Positions 1 to 8,792 of a stretch of 64,000 nt of DNA are shown here, piece after piece. Position 1 is the first letter of the stretch. Each line of letters begins with the position of its first letter. The notes under the pieces are model-generated. The model ran no database searches. It saw only the letters and a list, made by a program, of their open reading frames with translations, and was not told the origin of the DNA. Source of the DNA: Aliiroseovarius subalbicans (GTDB taxonomy: Bacteria; Pseudomonadota; Alphaproteobacteria; Rhodobacterales; Rhodobacteraceae); contig NZ_JALBYQ010000001.1 in the NCBI RefSeq assembly GCF_022678625.1, forward strand, positions 992,001-1,056,000. Reading direction: 5' to 3'. The position numbers were made by a program, and so were the translations under genes.

Positions 1-64
1 ATGACGTTCTGGACGACGCCGATCTGGCTTGCGATTGGGCGCGGCGCGCGCTTGCGGTCCTGCG

Positions 65-982
65 CTAAGCCTTCCCCTGCCCCATCAGGTGCAGATAGGT
101 TTCATCGAACCGCTTCTTCAGGTGATCCCCGGCCAGGATCGGGGCTTTCGCCCCCTCGGGCGCCACGTTGGTGTCGTGGGTTGGGTTGAAGAACAGCGGC
201 ACAGAAATCCGCTCGGCCTTGGTGCCGACCACACGGTGCAGCGTTGCCTTTACCCGGCCCCCGGACCACATTTCCAGCATTTCACCGAAATTGATCACGA
301 ACTCACCCACCGGCGCGTTGACCGGCAACCAGCTGCCGTCGGTCGCCTGCACCTCAAGCCCGGCCACCCCGTCGCTGGCCAGCAGGGTCAGGCAGCCATA
401 ATCGGTATGTGCTGCGATGCCGAAATCCTTCTCGCTGGCCCAATCCGGGCGCGGCGGGTAATAATTTCCGCGCAAAAGCGCCATCGGGCGGCTGAACGCC
501 TTGTCAAAATAGCTTTCGTCGCGCCCCAGCACCGCGGCAATCGCGCTCAGAAGCGTCATGGCGACCTTCATTGCGTCGCTGAAATAGGCCTCGACCTCAC
601 CCCGAAATCCCGGCAGGTCCGGCCACAGGTTTTCGCCATAGACCGACAAGTTCTGGTCCCGCACCGGATCGCCCTGTCTCAGTTGAAAACCGCAGTCGAA
701 CACCTGTTTGTAATCCGGGTTCGCATCCGGATCGACCTGTTCCGACCCCGGCCCGCCCCAGCCCCGGTTCGACCCGGTCCGCGCCATGTTCACCGCCTGT
801 TTTTCCGCCTCGGGCAGGTGGAAAAACGCTTGATAAGCCGCAAACACACGGGTCATGCGTTCTTGCGTCAGTCCGGTGTTGTAAACGGTCAGAAACCCGG
901 TCTCGGTCACACCTTCGGCCAGGCGCGCCATCGTGTCGGGGTCGCGCGCGGCAATTAGGGCGGTATCAAGTCTGGGGATCAT
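65..982 (-). CDS. 2-oxoglutarate/Fe(II)-dependent oxygenase, isopenicillin-N-synthase-like family
   Basis: A 305-residue soluble protein of the isopenicillin N synthase/flavonol synthase-like oxygenase family. The Fe(II) ligands are visible as H192-x-D194 ([11 protein letters not shown]) and H249 (ATLHR), and the 2-oxoglutarate anchor as R258-x-S260 (ERISVPLFF). An upstream in-frame codon would add 34 residues, but I place the start at 982 because a GAGGAG ribosome site lies just before that ATG and the family N-terminus begins there. The gene stands alone and diverges from tpiA. Family members oxidise diverse small molecules, so the substrate cannot be read from sequence. Family assignment is firm; the function is open. 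Confidence 0.88.
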   Translation of the reverse strand: MIPRLDTALIAARDPDTMARLAEGVTETGFLTVYNTGLTQERMTRVFAAYQAFFHLPEAEKQAVNMARTGSNRGWGGPGSEQVDPDANPDYKQVFDCGFQLRQGDPVRDQNLSVYGENLWPDLPGFRGEVEAYFSDAMKVAMTLLSAIAAVLGRDESYFDKAFSRPMALLRGNYYPPRPDWASEKDFGIAAHTDYGCLTLLASDGVAGLEVQATDGSWLPVNAPVGEFVINFGEMLEMWSGGRVKATLHRVVGTKAERISVPLFFNPTHDTNVAPEGAKAPILAGDHLKKRFDETYLHLMGQGKA

Positions 983-1098
983 GGCGGGCTCCTCTTTTCC
1001 GAAGCGCTTGTGCCAAGGGACGGTGCGCGACGCAAGGCGGGGTTGACGACGGGCCGCGCGCGGCGGACAACGAAGGCAGATCAATCGGAGGGCAAATC

Positions 1099-1845
1099 AT
1101 GCGGCGCAAACTGGCAGCGGGAAATTGGAAGATGAACGGCCTGGGCGCGGGTCTGAGCGAGGTCGCGGCGCTGAAGGCCGCCCACCCGGCCCCCGGCGTC
1201 GATGTCCTGCTATGCCCGCCCGCGACCTTGCTTGCGCGGATGTCGGAAGTTGCCGGCGACACAATTGCCACCGGCGGGCAGGATTGCCATGACGCCAAAA
1301 ACGGCGCCCATACCGGCGACATCTCGGCCGCGATGCTGGCTGACGCGGGCGCAAGCCACGTCATCCTGGGACATTCCGAACGGCGCCAGGACCATGACGA
1401 GACCGACAATGACGTGCGTCAGAAGGCCAAGGCGGTGATGGCTGCGGGCCTGATCGCGGTGATCTGCGTGGGCGAAAGCCTGGATGAACGCGAACATGCC
1501 AACACGCTGCAGATCATTGGCGGGCAGCTTGCGGGCTCGATCCCTGATGCGGCCACCGCCGCCAACCTGGTCGTGGCCTATGAGCCCATTTGGGCCATTG
1601 GCACCGGCAAGATCCCCACCCTGGACCAGATCGGCGAAGTGCACGACTTCATCCGCGACACGCTGGAACGTCGCTTTGGCCCCGGCGTCGGCCGCTCGAC
1701 CCGCATCCTCTATGGCGGGTCGGTGAAGCCGTCCAATGCCACCGAGATCTTTGCGGTATCGAACGTGGACGGGGCGCTTGTGGGCGGTGCCAGCCTGAAA
1801 GCGGCCGATTTCTCGCCCATCATCACGGCGCTGGAGCAGGCCTGA
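1099..1845 (+). CDS. tpiA: triosephosphate isomerase
   Basis: Interconverts dihydroxyacetone phosphate and glyceraldehyde 3-phosphate in glycolysis and gluconeogenesis. The 248 residues match the usual TIM length. Catalytic residues are visible: K11 in GNWKMNG, H92 in LGHSERR and E162 in the loop [10 protein letters not shown]; the phosphate-binding GGSVKP segment is near residue 210. The ATG at 1099 follows a CGGAGGG ribosome site. It is separated by about 60 bp from the decarboxylase gene downstream. Enolase, another glycolytic gene, is 40 kb away, so glycolytic genes are scattered here. Confidence 0.97.
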   Translation: MRRKLAAGNWKMNGLGAGLSEVAALKAAHPAPGVDVLLCPPATLLARMSEVAGDTIATGGQDCHDAKNGAHTGDISAAMLADAGASHVILGHSERRQDHDETDNDVRQKAKAVMAAGLIAVICVGESLDEREHANTLQIIGGQLAGSIPDAATAANLVVAYEPIWAIGTGKIPTLDQIGEVHDFIRDTLERRFGPGVGRSTRILYGGSVKPSNATEIFAVSNVDGALVGGASLKAADFSPIITALEQA

Positions 1846-1851
1846 GCGTGC

Positions 1852-1884
1852 TTGACAGGCCTCTGTTAATTTAACACGTTAACG
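1852..1884. promoter_or_regulatory. TTGACA box followed by AT-rich palindromes
   Basis: A TTGACA hexamer at 1852-1857 is followed by two palindromes, GTTAATTTAAC (1865-1875) and CGTTAACG (1877-1884), about 25 bp before the decarboxylase start. In this GC-rich sequence such symmetry suggests an operator. No good -10 hexamer sits at the right spacing, so the promoter itself is uncertain. Confidence 0.3.
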
Positions 1885-1907
1885 AAGCGCTGTGCAGGGA
1901 GCCCGCC

Positions 1908-3305
1908 ATGAACCATGACGACCTGAACCTCTGGTCCAAACGCGCCGCCGATTGGGCGCGCGATTATCACGCGGGTCTGCGCGACAAACCTGTACGCCCG
2001 AACCTGAAACCGGGGGATTTTTTGGCGAAAATTCAGGGGTCTGCACCGGAAACGCCCGATGAGATCGAGGCGATCTTTGATGATTTCACCACCCTGGTGC
2101 CCGAGGCCATGACCCATTGGCAGCACCCACGCTTCTTTGCCTATTTCCCCGCCAATGCAGCCCCTGCCTCGATGCTGGCCGAACAGCTTGCCAACGCGAT
2201 GGCGGCGCAGGCGATGCTGTGGCAAACGGCGCCAGCGGCGAACGAAATGGAGGCGCTGACCATCACCTGGCTGCGCGATGCGCTTGGCCTGCCCGGTGAC
2301 CTGACCGGCACGATCCATGATTCAGCCACCACCGCCACCTTTTCGGCGATCCTGACCATGCGCGAGGTCGCGTTGGGCCACAGAGGCCTGAGCGAAGGCC
2401 TTTCGGGCCAGCCCCGCCTGCGGATCTATGCCAGCGCGCAAACGCATTCTTCGGTCGACAAGGGCGTGCGCCTGTCAGGCATCGGCCAGGACAACCTGGT
2501 CAAGGTGCCCACGGTGCCGGGTCATGCGACCTGGTCGATGGACCCCGCCGCGCTGGACGCGTTGATCCGTGCCGATATTGCCGCCGGGATGACGCCTGCG
2601 GGCGTGGTGCTGTGCACCGGTGGCACCTCGATTGGGGCCTGTGACGACCTGGCGGCCTGTATCGACGTGGCGCATGGCCACGGCCTGCCGGTGCATGTGG
2701 ACGCCGCCTGGGCAGGCTCTGCGATGATCTGTGAGGAGTTCCGCAGCCTCTGGGCCGGGGTCGAGAAAGCCGACAGCATCGTCTTCAACCCGCACAAGTG
2801 GCTGGGGGCGCAGTTCGACTGCGCGGTGCAATTCCTGCGCGACCCGGCACCCCAGATCGCGACGATGGGCCTGCGCCCCGACTACCTCAAGACACAAGGC
2901 GCGGATGAGGTGGTGAATTACAACGAATGGACCCTGCCGCTGGGCCGGCGGTTCCGGGCGCTGAAACTGTGGTTCCTGATCCGGGCCGAGGGGCTGGAGG
3001 GGCTGCGCACCCGCATCCGCAACCACGTCGCCTGGTCGCGCGACGTGGCGCAAGCTATCGCCGCCCTGCCCGGTTTTGAGATCACCACACCGCCGATCCT
3101 GTCGCTGTTTTCCTTCCGCTTCCAGGATGATGCGCGCACCGCGACGCTTTTGGAACGGGTGAATAACGATGGGCGCATCTATCTGACCCAGACCAGCCAT
3201 GACGGTCAATTTGTCATTCGCGTGCAGGTCGGTCAGTTCGATTGCACCCGCGACGACGTGATGATGATCGCCGAGGTTTTGGCCGAGCTCAGCCGCGACC
3301 TTTGA
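1908..3305 (+). CDS. PLP-dependent aromatic-L-amino-acid decarboxylase family protein
   Basis: A 465-residue group II (DDC/glutamate decarboxylase fold) pyridoxal-phosphate decarboxylase. The Schiff-base lysine is K297 in FNPHKWLG, and the cofactor-contacting aspartate is in VHVDAAWAG. The N-terminal part resembles aromatic amino acid decarboxylases, including the HPRFFAYFPAN segment and the QTHSSVDKG segment where a PLP-stacking histidine is expected. Likely substrates are tyrosine, tryptophan, phenylalanine or DOPA, but I cannot choose among them. It has its own upstream region with palindromes and no obvious operon partner. Confidence 0.85.
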   Translation: MNHDDLNLWSKRAADWARDYHAGLRDKPVRPNLKPGDFLAKIQGSAPETPDEIEAIFDDFTTLVPEAMTHWQHPRFFAYFPANAAPASMLAEQLANAMAAQAMLWQTAPAANEMEALTITWLRDALGLPGDLTGTIHDSATTATFSAILTMREVALGHRGLSEGLSGQPRLRIYASAQTHSSVDKGVRLSGIGQDNLVKVPTVPGHATWSMDPAALDALIRADIAAGMTPAGVVLCTGGTSIGACDDLAACIDVAHGHGLPVHVDAAWAGSAMICEEFRSLWAGVEKADSIVFNPHKWLGAQFDCAVQFLRDPAPQIATMGLRPDYLKTQGADEVVNYNEWTLPLGRRFRALKLWFLIRAEGLEGLRTRIRNHVAWSRDVAQAIAALPGFEITTPPILSLFSFRFQDDARTATLLERVNNDGRIYLTQTSHDGQFVIRVQVGQFDCTRDDVMMIAEVLAELSRDL

Positions 3306-3403
3306 CCCGGTGGGGCGACATTCTGCCCCGCCGAAACCTTTGGACCCGCCCCCCGAACGTGCCATGATGCCCCTGACATTCTTTTCAAGGTTAGGAGGTT
3401 TCC

Positions 3404-4237
3404 ATGATCCGTATCCTCGCCCTTTTGGCGCTGCTTCTGCCCGGACTGGCCCAGGCGCAATCCTGGCCGATCTATGAAAACACCTATGTGAACGATTATG
3501 CCAATCTGTTGGAGGAAGACGCGGAAACCCGCGTTCGGCGTCAGCTGGAAGTGCTGCGCGAAGAGACCGGGATCGAAGCGACGGTTCTGACGCTGTTCAC
3601 CCGCAAGGGGTTTGAGGAAGCCGGCAGCATGGAGACCTTCGCCACCGGGTTGTTCAATCACTGGGGCATCGGCGATGCGACCCGCAATGATGGCATCCTG
3701 ATCATGGTCCTGTCCGAGGACCGCGAGATGCGGATCGAGCTGGGGTCGGGCTATGGCGCCGGCTTCGATCGCGAGGCACAGGACGTGATCGACCGGGTCT
3801 TTCTGCCCGCGTTCCAAGCGGACGACATGCAGTACGGCGTCGAGGCTGGAACGGATGCAACCCTGACCCGCATCGCGCGGGTGTTTCATGCCGGAGAGGA
3901 ACCGCCAAACCGCGCCAACGGCCCCAGCGGCGGATCGCTGTTTGCCTTGTTCGGCGCACTCTTTGCCGCCTTCATCGGCTGGAAAGTATTCGGACGCAGC
4001 ATCCGCGACCGGTTCACCCGCTGCCCGCATTGCGGCCATCGTGGCATTCACACGGATGAGGAAGTGCTTGAGGCCGCCACCACCAGCGCCAAGGGCCGCG
4101 GCACCCGCACCACGCGCTGCACAAGCTGCGGCTATCACAACTCGACCAGCTATGTGATTCCCACCCGGTCGCGGTCGTCTTCCAGCAGTTTCGGCGGCGG
4201 ATCCTCGTCGGGCGGAGGCGCCTCGGGGCGGTGGTAA
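3404..4237 (+). CDS. TPM-domain (YgcG-like) exported protein with zinc ribbon and Gly/Ser tail
   Basis: A 277-residue protein of the TPM_phosphatase family. It has an N-terminal signal peptide (LLALLLPGLAQAQS) and a TPM domain at about residues 25-165, with the YVNDYANLLEEDAE opening. One transmembrane segment lies near 180-195. Two CxxC pairs (CPHCGHRG and CTSCGYHN) could form a zinc ribbon. The C-terminus is a serine/glycine tail, as is common in this family. The start follows a strong TTAGGAGG site. Some TPM proteins have been linked to membrane-protein turnover or acid phosphatase activity; the role here is unknown. Confidence 0.8.
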   Translation: MIRILALLALLLPGLAQAQSWPIYENTYVNDYANLLEEDAETRVRRQLEVLREETGIEATVLTLFTRKGFEEAGSMETFATGLFNHWGIGDATRNDGILIMVLSEDREMRIELGSGYGAGFDREAQDVIDRVFLPAFQADDMQYGVEAGTDATLTRIARVFHAGEEPPNRANGPSGGSLFALFGALFAAFIGWKVFGRSIRDRFTRCPHCGHRGIHTDEEVLEAATTSAKGRGTRTTRCTSCGYHNSTSYVIPTRSRSSSSSFGGGSSSGGGASGRW

Positions 4238-4333
4238 GCGCATCGGCAAAGCCCTGCCAGCCGGACAGGTGTCCGTAACGTCAACCTGTTCTTAAGCACC
4301 CTTGTGCTTACAATTGGGGTCGGAGGGAAAGGG

Positions 4334-4978
4334 ATGCAGAAATACGGGCTTGATCACAGTTTCCGCGAACACCTGGCGGACGGCATCGTGCACGCCCTTG
4401 GCGTTGCGGCAGCACTGATCGGGGCGACCGCGCTGGTTGTCTGGGCCGTGATGTCGGTGCCTCTGGACCATGTGCCACCGCTGATCATCTATGCGATCGG
4501 GCTAATCGCCACCTTTTCCTTCTCGGCCGCCTATAACATGACGCTGCATGAAAAGACCCGCGCGGTGCTGCGCCGGTTCGACCATGCAGCAATTTTCATC
4601 ATGATTGCCGGAACTTATACGCCGATGGCGCTGATCGGCATCGGCGGCACAAAGGGCATTCTGCTGGCGTCGTCGGTCTGGGTGATTGCCGCAGCGGGCG
4701 TCGGGTTGAAGCTGTTCTTCTTCCACCGGTTCTACCGGACAACTTTCGCGCTTTACCTGATCCAGGGATGGCTGGCGGTGCTGGCGATCGGGCCGATGAT
4801 CCAGGCGCTACCGACGGCGGCTTTGGTGCTGATCGTGATCGGCGGGCTGACCTATACGGCGGGCACGCTGTTTCACCACCGCGACAATTGGCCGTTCAAT
4901 CGTGCGATCTGGCACGCGATGGTTCTGACCGCCGCCGCGATCCACTATGTCGCCGTGTTCCAGGTCGCTGCCGCCTGA
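4334..4978 (+). CDS. hemolysin III family (PAQR/YqfA) membrane protein
   Basis: A 214-residue polytopic membrane protein with about seven hydrophobic segments. Family histidines and acidic residues are visible: HALGVAAA near the N-terminus, NMTLHEKTRAVLRRFDHAA in the middle, and HAMVLTAAAIHYVAVF at the C-terminus, which form a putative metal site. I prefer the ATG at 4334 to the frame's earlier codon because CGGAGGG lies directly upstream. The name hemolysin III is historical; bacterial relatives are not established cytolysins and probably act in membrane stress or lipid homeostasis. Confidence 0.87.
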   Translation: MQKYGLDHSFREHLADGIVHALGVAAALIGATALVVWAVMSVPLDHVPPLIIYAIGLIATFSFSAAYNMTLHEKTRAVLRRFDHAAIFIMIAGTYTPMALIGIGGTKGILLASSVWVIAAAGVGLKLFFFHRFYRTTFALYLIQGWLAVLAIGPMIQALPTAALVLIVIGGLTYTAGTLFHHRDNWPFNRAIWHAMVLTAAAIHYVAVFQVAAA

Positions 4979-5054
4979 CAAAAAATCAGCTGTGACGCAA
5001 ACAGGCCAGACCTGTCGTTTTTCCGCCGCTTAACTGAGGCAAGGAGGAGCGCGC

Positions 5055-5147
5055 ATGGATCGGCTGGATTGGCTTGTCACACTTGTTGTACGCACGATCG
5101 GCGCAGAGCGTGGTCGTGCAGCACGCGGGGGACCGTGCAGCGGGTGA
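5055..5147 (+). CDS. candidate 30-residue small ORF upstream of the MttB-like gene
   Basis: A short frame with an excellent ribosome site (AAGGAGGAGCGCGC before ATG), encoding 30 residues that begin MDRLDWLVTLVVRTIG and end in TGA at 5147. It lies in the 212-bp gap between the hemolysin III gene and the methyltransferase gene, whose own ATG has no Shine-Dalgarno-like sequence. It could be a leader peptide, a small membrane-associated protein or a chance frame. I recognise no family. The strong ribosome site is the main support. Confidence 0.4.
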   Translation: MDRLDWLVTLVVRTIGAERGRAARGGPCSG

Positions 5148-5190
5148 TCGCGTTCCCCCCTTCCTTCCCCCATTACCGGATTACGACCAG

Positions 5191-6726
5191 ATGACAGCCA
5201 AACCTTCCCGCCGCTCCGGTGGCCGCGCCGCCCGCGCCGCCCTGCGCGCCGCCCCTCTTGCCCACGACCAGCGCCCGGTGCGCTCGGGCATGTCCGGCGG
5301 GCAATATCGCCCGCTCTCGGACGCTGGCGTCGCCCGCATTCACGCCGCCGCCCTGGACGCGCTGGAACAAATCGGCCTGGCCGACGCGCCGCCCTCCGGT
5401 GTCGAGATCATGACCGCCGCCGGTGCCGAATACCGCGATGGGCGGCTCTATTTTCCGCGCGCTCTGGTCGAGGACATGCTGGCCAAGGCCGCCAAGGACA
5501 TCACCCTGTGCGGACGCGACCCGATGCACGACCTGTCACTTTCAGACCACCGGGTGCATTACGGCACCGCAGGCGCGGCGGTGCACATGGTGGACGTGCA
5601 TGGCAAAGAATACCGCGACAGCACAATCCAGGACCTGCATGACGCCGCCCGGATCGTCGATCAGCTGGACAATCTCCATTTCCTGCAACGCCCGATGGTC
5701 GCGCGTGACATTTCCGACAATCACGAAATGGATTTGAACACAATCTATGCCTGTACCTCGGGCACCCGGAAACACGTGGGCACCTCGTTTACCGAACCCG
5801 ACTTCGTGCCCGACGCGATCGAATTGTTGCACATGATCGCGGGCGGGGAAGACGCCTGGCGCGCCCGGCCTTTCGTGTCAAACTCGAACTGCTTCGTCGT
5901 GCCGCCGATGAAATTTGCCACCGAAAGCTGCGAGGTGATGGAGAAATGCATCGCCGCAGGCATGCCGGTGCTGCTGTTGTCAGCAGGCATGGCCGGGGCC
6001 ACCGCGCCGCCCACCATCGCAGGCGCCATCGTACAGGCGGTGGCGGAATGCCTGGCCGGGGTCGTCTATGTGAACGCCATCGCCCCGGGCCACCCGGCGA
6101 TTTTCGGCACCTGGCCTTTCGTCGTCGACCTGCGCACAGGCGCGATGTCCGGCGGATCCGGGGAACAAGCACTGCTCTCGGCGGGTTGTTCGCAGATGCA
6201 CAAGTTCTACGGCCTACCCGGCGGCGCGGTCGGAGGGATCGCCGATTCGAAACTGCCCGACATGCAGGCGGGATACGAACAGATGTGTTCAAACGTGTTG
6301 GCGGGCTTGTCGGGGCTGAACATGGTCTATGAAGCGGCTGGCATGCATGCATCCCTGCTGGGCTTCTGTCACGAAAGCCTGATCCTGGGCAACGACATCA
6401 TCGGCCAGGCCCTGCGCTGCGTGCGTGGGATCGAGGTGACCGAGGACAGCGTGAATGTCGAGCTGATGAAATCGGTTTGCCTGGACGGTCCCGGCCACTA
6501 CCTGGGCGCGGATGAAACGCTGAGCCTGATGCAGACCGAATACGTCTACCCGGCGCTTGGCGACCGGACATCCCCCAAGGAATGGGACGAGCGAGACAAG
6601 CCCGACCTGATCGAAAACGCCACCGCGCGCAAAGAGGCGATCCTGGCGGAGCGCTCGCAGGCCACCTTCGACCCGATCACGGACGCGGCAATCCGCGCAC
6701 GGTTCAACATCCACCTGCCCGGGTAA
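5191..6726 (+). CDS. MttB-like (trimethylamine methyltransferase family) protein, non-pyrrolysine type
   Basis: A 511-residue TIM-barrel corrinoid methyltransferase of the MttB superfamily, which transfers methyl groups from quaternary or tertiary amines to a corrinoid protein. The frame is uninterrupted, with no in-frame amber codon, so it belongs to the non-pyrrolysine group, of which the betaine demethylase MtgB is the characterised example. The start at 5191 gives the basic, Arg/Ala-rich N-terminus seen in relatives. An earlier ATG in frame would add 39 unlikely residues. No corrinoid protein or reductive activase lies next to it, so the substrate and methyl acceptor are unknown. A possible leader ORF precedes it. 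Confidence 0.85.
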   Translation: MTAKPSRRSGGRAARAALRAAPLAHDQRPVRSGMSGGQYRPLSDAGVARIHAAALDALEQIGLADAPPSGVEIMTAAGAEYRDGRLYFPRALVEDMLAKAAKDITLCGRDPMHDLSLSDHRVHYGTAGAAVHMVDVHGKEYRDSTIQDLHDAARIVDQLDNLHFLQRPMVARDISDNHEMDLNTIYACTSGTRKHVGTSFTEPDFVPDAIELLHMIAGGEDAWRARPFVSNSNCFVVPPMKFATESCEVMEKCIAAGMPVLLLSAGMAGATAPPTIAGAIVQAVAECLAGVVYVNAIAPGHPAIFGTWPFVVDLRTGAMSGGSGEQALLSAGCSQMHKFYGLPGGAVGGIADSKLPDMQAGYEQMCSNVLAGLSGLNMVYEAAGMHASLLGFCHESLILGNDIIGQALRCVRGIEVTEDSVNVELMKSVCLDGPGHYLGADETLSLMQTEYVYPALGDRTSPKEWDERDKPDLIENATARKEAILAERSQATFDPITDAAIRARFNIHLPG

Positions 6727-6751
6727 GGGGGGCAAGGCCTGATCCAAAGGG

Positions 6752-6764
6752 GTGCCTGCGGCAC
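6752..6764. repeat. REP-like intergenic hairpin, copy 1
   Basis: GTGCC-tgc-GGCAC hairpin in the 155-bp convergent gap between the MttB-like gene and the ABC-F gene. On the minus strand it reads GCGTGCCGCAGGCAC. Related copies occur at 46433-46445 and 43165-43179, all between genes and with a conserved GC before the stem. The rest of this gap holds G/C-rich sequence without a clear U-tract terminator. Confidence 0.45.
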
Positions 6765-6881
6765 GCTCGATCCTGAATTGGCGCGCGCCTTGCACGGTGC
6801 GTGCCCTTTCCTCTTTCCGGAAATGTCCCCATCGGAGGCAAAAAACCGCCGCGCTGCGGGCCTGACATGCAGGCGAAACCG

Positions 6882-8690
6882 TTACTCTTCGGCTTTTTCA
6901 GCCAGCATCAGCCACTCTTCCTCGGCGGCGGCAAGGGCGGCCTGGCGCTCCACCAGCCCCTCTGTGGCCTTCTGGAACTTCACCGGTGCATCGGTGAACA
7001 AGGTGGGATCCATCAGAAACTCTTCCAGCTTGGCAATCTCGGCCTCCAGGCGTGCGATCTCGGCGGGCAGCGCGTCTAACCGGTGCTGTTCGGTATAGGA
7101 CAGCCCGGCCTGCGCCGGTTTCGGCTTGTCGCGCGGGGTCACTTTCACCTTGGTCTGCTTTTCCGGCTTTTCCGAGGCATCCTCACCCCGTTGCGCGCGG
7201 TAGTCACTCCAGCCGCCCGCAAAAATCACCGCCCGCCCGTCACCTTCCATTGCGACCGTTGTCGCCGCAACGCGGTCCAGGAAATCACGGTCGTGGCTGA
7301 CCAGAATCACCGTGCCGTCATAGTCGCCCAAAAGCTCCTGCAAAAGATCCAGCGTTTCCACGTCCAGGTCGTTGGTCGGTTCGTCCAGCACCAGGAGGTT
7401 CGACGACCGCGCCATGATCTTGGCCAGGATCAACCGCGCCTTTTCCCCGCCCGACAGGCTGTGAACCGGCGCGCGCGCCTGAGCGTCCGAGAACAGGAAT
7501 TCCTTGAGGTATCCGACCACATGTTTCGGATTGCCGCGCACCATGACCTGATCGGCTTTGCCGCTCACCCGCATCTCGGGGTCGCCGGTCAGGTTTTCCC
7601 ACAGGCTGGCGTCCTCCATCAACCCGGCGCGGTTCTGGTCGAACATGGCCATTTCCAACCCGGTGCCGTGGGACACGCTGCCGGTATCCGGCGCTTCCTT
7701 GCCCACCAACATGTTCAACAGCGTGGTCTTGCCCGCCCCGTTGGGACCAACCAGTGCCACGCGGTCGCCACGCATCACGCGAAGATCAAAGTCGCGCAAG
7801 ATCAGCTTGTCGCCGTAACGCTTTGAAATTCCTTTCGCTTCAATCACCTTGCGGCCGGATTTCGGACCTGCCTCCAGCGCCATTTCGGCGCTGCCCTGGC
7901 GGGTGATCTGCGCGGCGCGATCCGCTTTCATCGCGTGTAGCGCGCGCAGGCGGCCCTGGTTGCGCTTTCGCCGGGCGCTGATGCCTTCGACCGCCCAGCG
8001 CGCCTCGGCCTTGATCTTGCGATTGAGCTTGTGGCGCTGCTGGTCTTCCTCATCCCAGACCTTGTCGCGCCAGGCCTCAAAAGCCTCGAACCCCTTTTCC
8101 TGGCGCCGCACCGCGCCGCGATCCACCCACAGCGTCGCGCGGGTCAGCGCACGCAGGAAGGCACGGTCGTGACTGATCAGGACAAAGCCCGCACGGGTGG
8201 TGGACAATTCCCGCTCAAGCCAGGTGATCGCCTCGATGTCCAGGTGGTTGGTGGGTTCGTCCAGCAGCATCAGCTCAGGGGCCTCGGCCAACAATTTGGC
8301 CAGCGCCGCGCGCCGCCGTTCCCCGCCAGACGCGGTGCCGACCGGCGTTTCGGGGTTGAATTTCAGCCCCTCGGCCACCCGCGCGACCCTGTAATCCTCG
8401 CCCGGCTCCAGCCCGCTGGCGGCAAACTCCCCCAACGTGGAAAAACCCGTCAGGTCCGGGTGCTGCTCCATGTATCCCACGGACACGCCCGGCGACAAAA
8501 CGCGGCTGCCCTGGTCCGGTTCGACAAGCCCGGCCATGACCTTCATCAAGGTCGATTTGCCCGAGCCGTTGCGCCCGACCAGCGCGACGCGGTCACCGGG
8601 TTGAACCACAAGGTCCAGCCCGTCGAAAACCGGGTCCCCGCCGAAGGTCAGGGAAATGCCGGTCAGTTGCAATAGAGGTGTTCGTGCCAT
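6882..8690 (-). CDS. ABC-F family ATPase (Uup-like)
   Basis: A 602-residue soluble protein with two ABC ATPase domains and no membrane segment. Walker A motifs are GRNGSGKST (about residue 40) and GPNGAGKTT (about residue 318). Signature motifs are SGGERRR and SGGEKARL, and Walker B regions run into LLDEPTNHLD and VLDEPTNDLD. The last 70 residues form a charged coiled-coil tail, a feature of Uup. ABC-F proteins act on the ribosome or, for Uup, in replication/recombination intermediates and translation. It is monocistronic and convergent with the upstream methyltransferase. Confidence 0.92.
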   Translation of the reverse strand: MARTPLLQLTGISLTFGGDPVFDGLDLVVQPGDRVALVGRNGSGKSTLMKVMAGLVEPDQGSRVLSPGVSVGYMEQHPDLTGFSTLGEFAASGLEPGEDYRVARVAEGLKFNPETPVGTASGGERRRAALAKLLAEAPELMLLDEPTNHLDIEAITWLERELSTTRAGFVLISHDRAFLRALTRATLWVDRGAVRRQEKGFEAFEAWRDKVWDEEDQQRHKLNRKIKAEARWAVEGISARRKRNQGRLRALHAMKADRAAQITRQGSAEMALEAGPKSGRKVIEAKGISKRYGDKLILRDFDLRVMRGDRVALVGPNGAGKTTLLNMLVGKEAPDTGSVSHGTGLEMAMFDQNRAGLMEDASLWENLTGDPEMRVSGKADQVMVRGNPKHVVGYLKEFLFSDAQARAPVHSLSGGEKARLILAKIMARSSNLLVLDEPTNDLDVETLDLLQELLGDYDGTVILVSHDRDFLDRVAATTVAMEGDGRAVIFAGGWSDYRAQRGEDASEKPEKQTKVKVTPRDKPKPAQAGLSYTEQHRLDALPAEIARLEAEIAKLEEFLMDPTLFTDAPVKFQKATEGLVERQAALAAAEEEWLMLAEKAEE

Positions 8691-8792
8691 AAGAGCCGCC
8701 TACCGCCCCCGGCGTGGCGCGTCAACGCGCAAGCCACCGATTCGCCCCCGAGGGCCGCGGCACGGGGCCACGCAGACCAGAGGCCAAGCGTC

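Noticed and set aside
29-958. Plus-strand 309-codon frame at the window start
   Set aside because: Antisense to the 2-oxoglutarate oxygenase, whose iron-binding residues are intact. Bases 1-64 show no gene that can be supported.
1866-1882. CtrA site before the decarboxylase gene
   Set aside because: Three TTAA tetramers are present but spaced 1, 4 and 9 bp apart, not 7.
5191-6726. Pyrrolysine-containing trimethylamine methyltransferase
   Set aside because: The reading frame has no in-frame amber codon, so the pyrrolysine form is ruled out for this gene.
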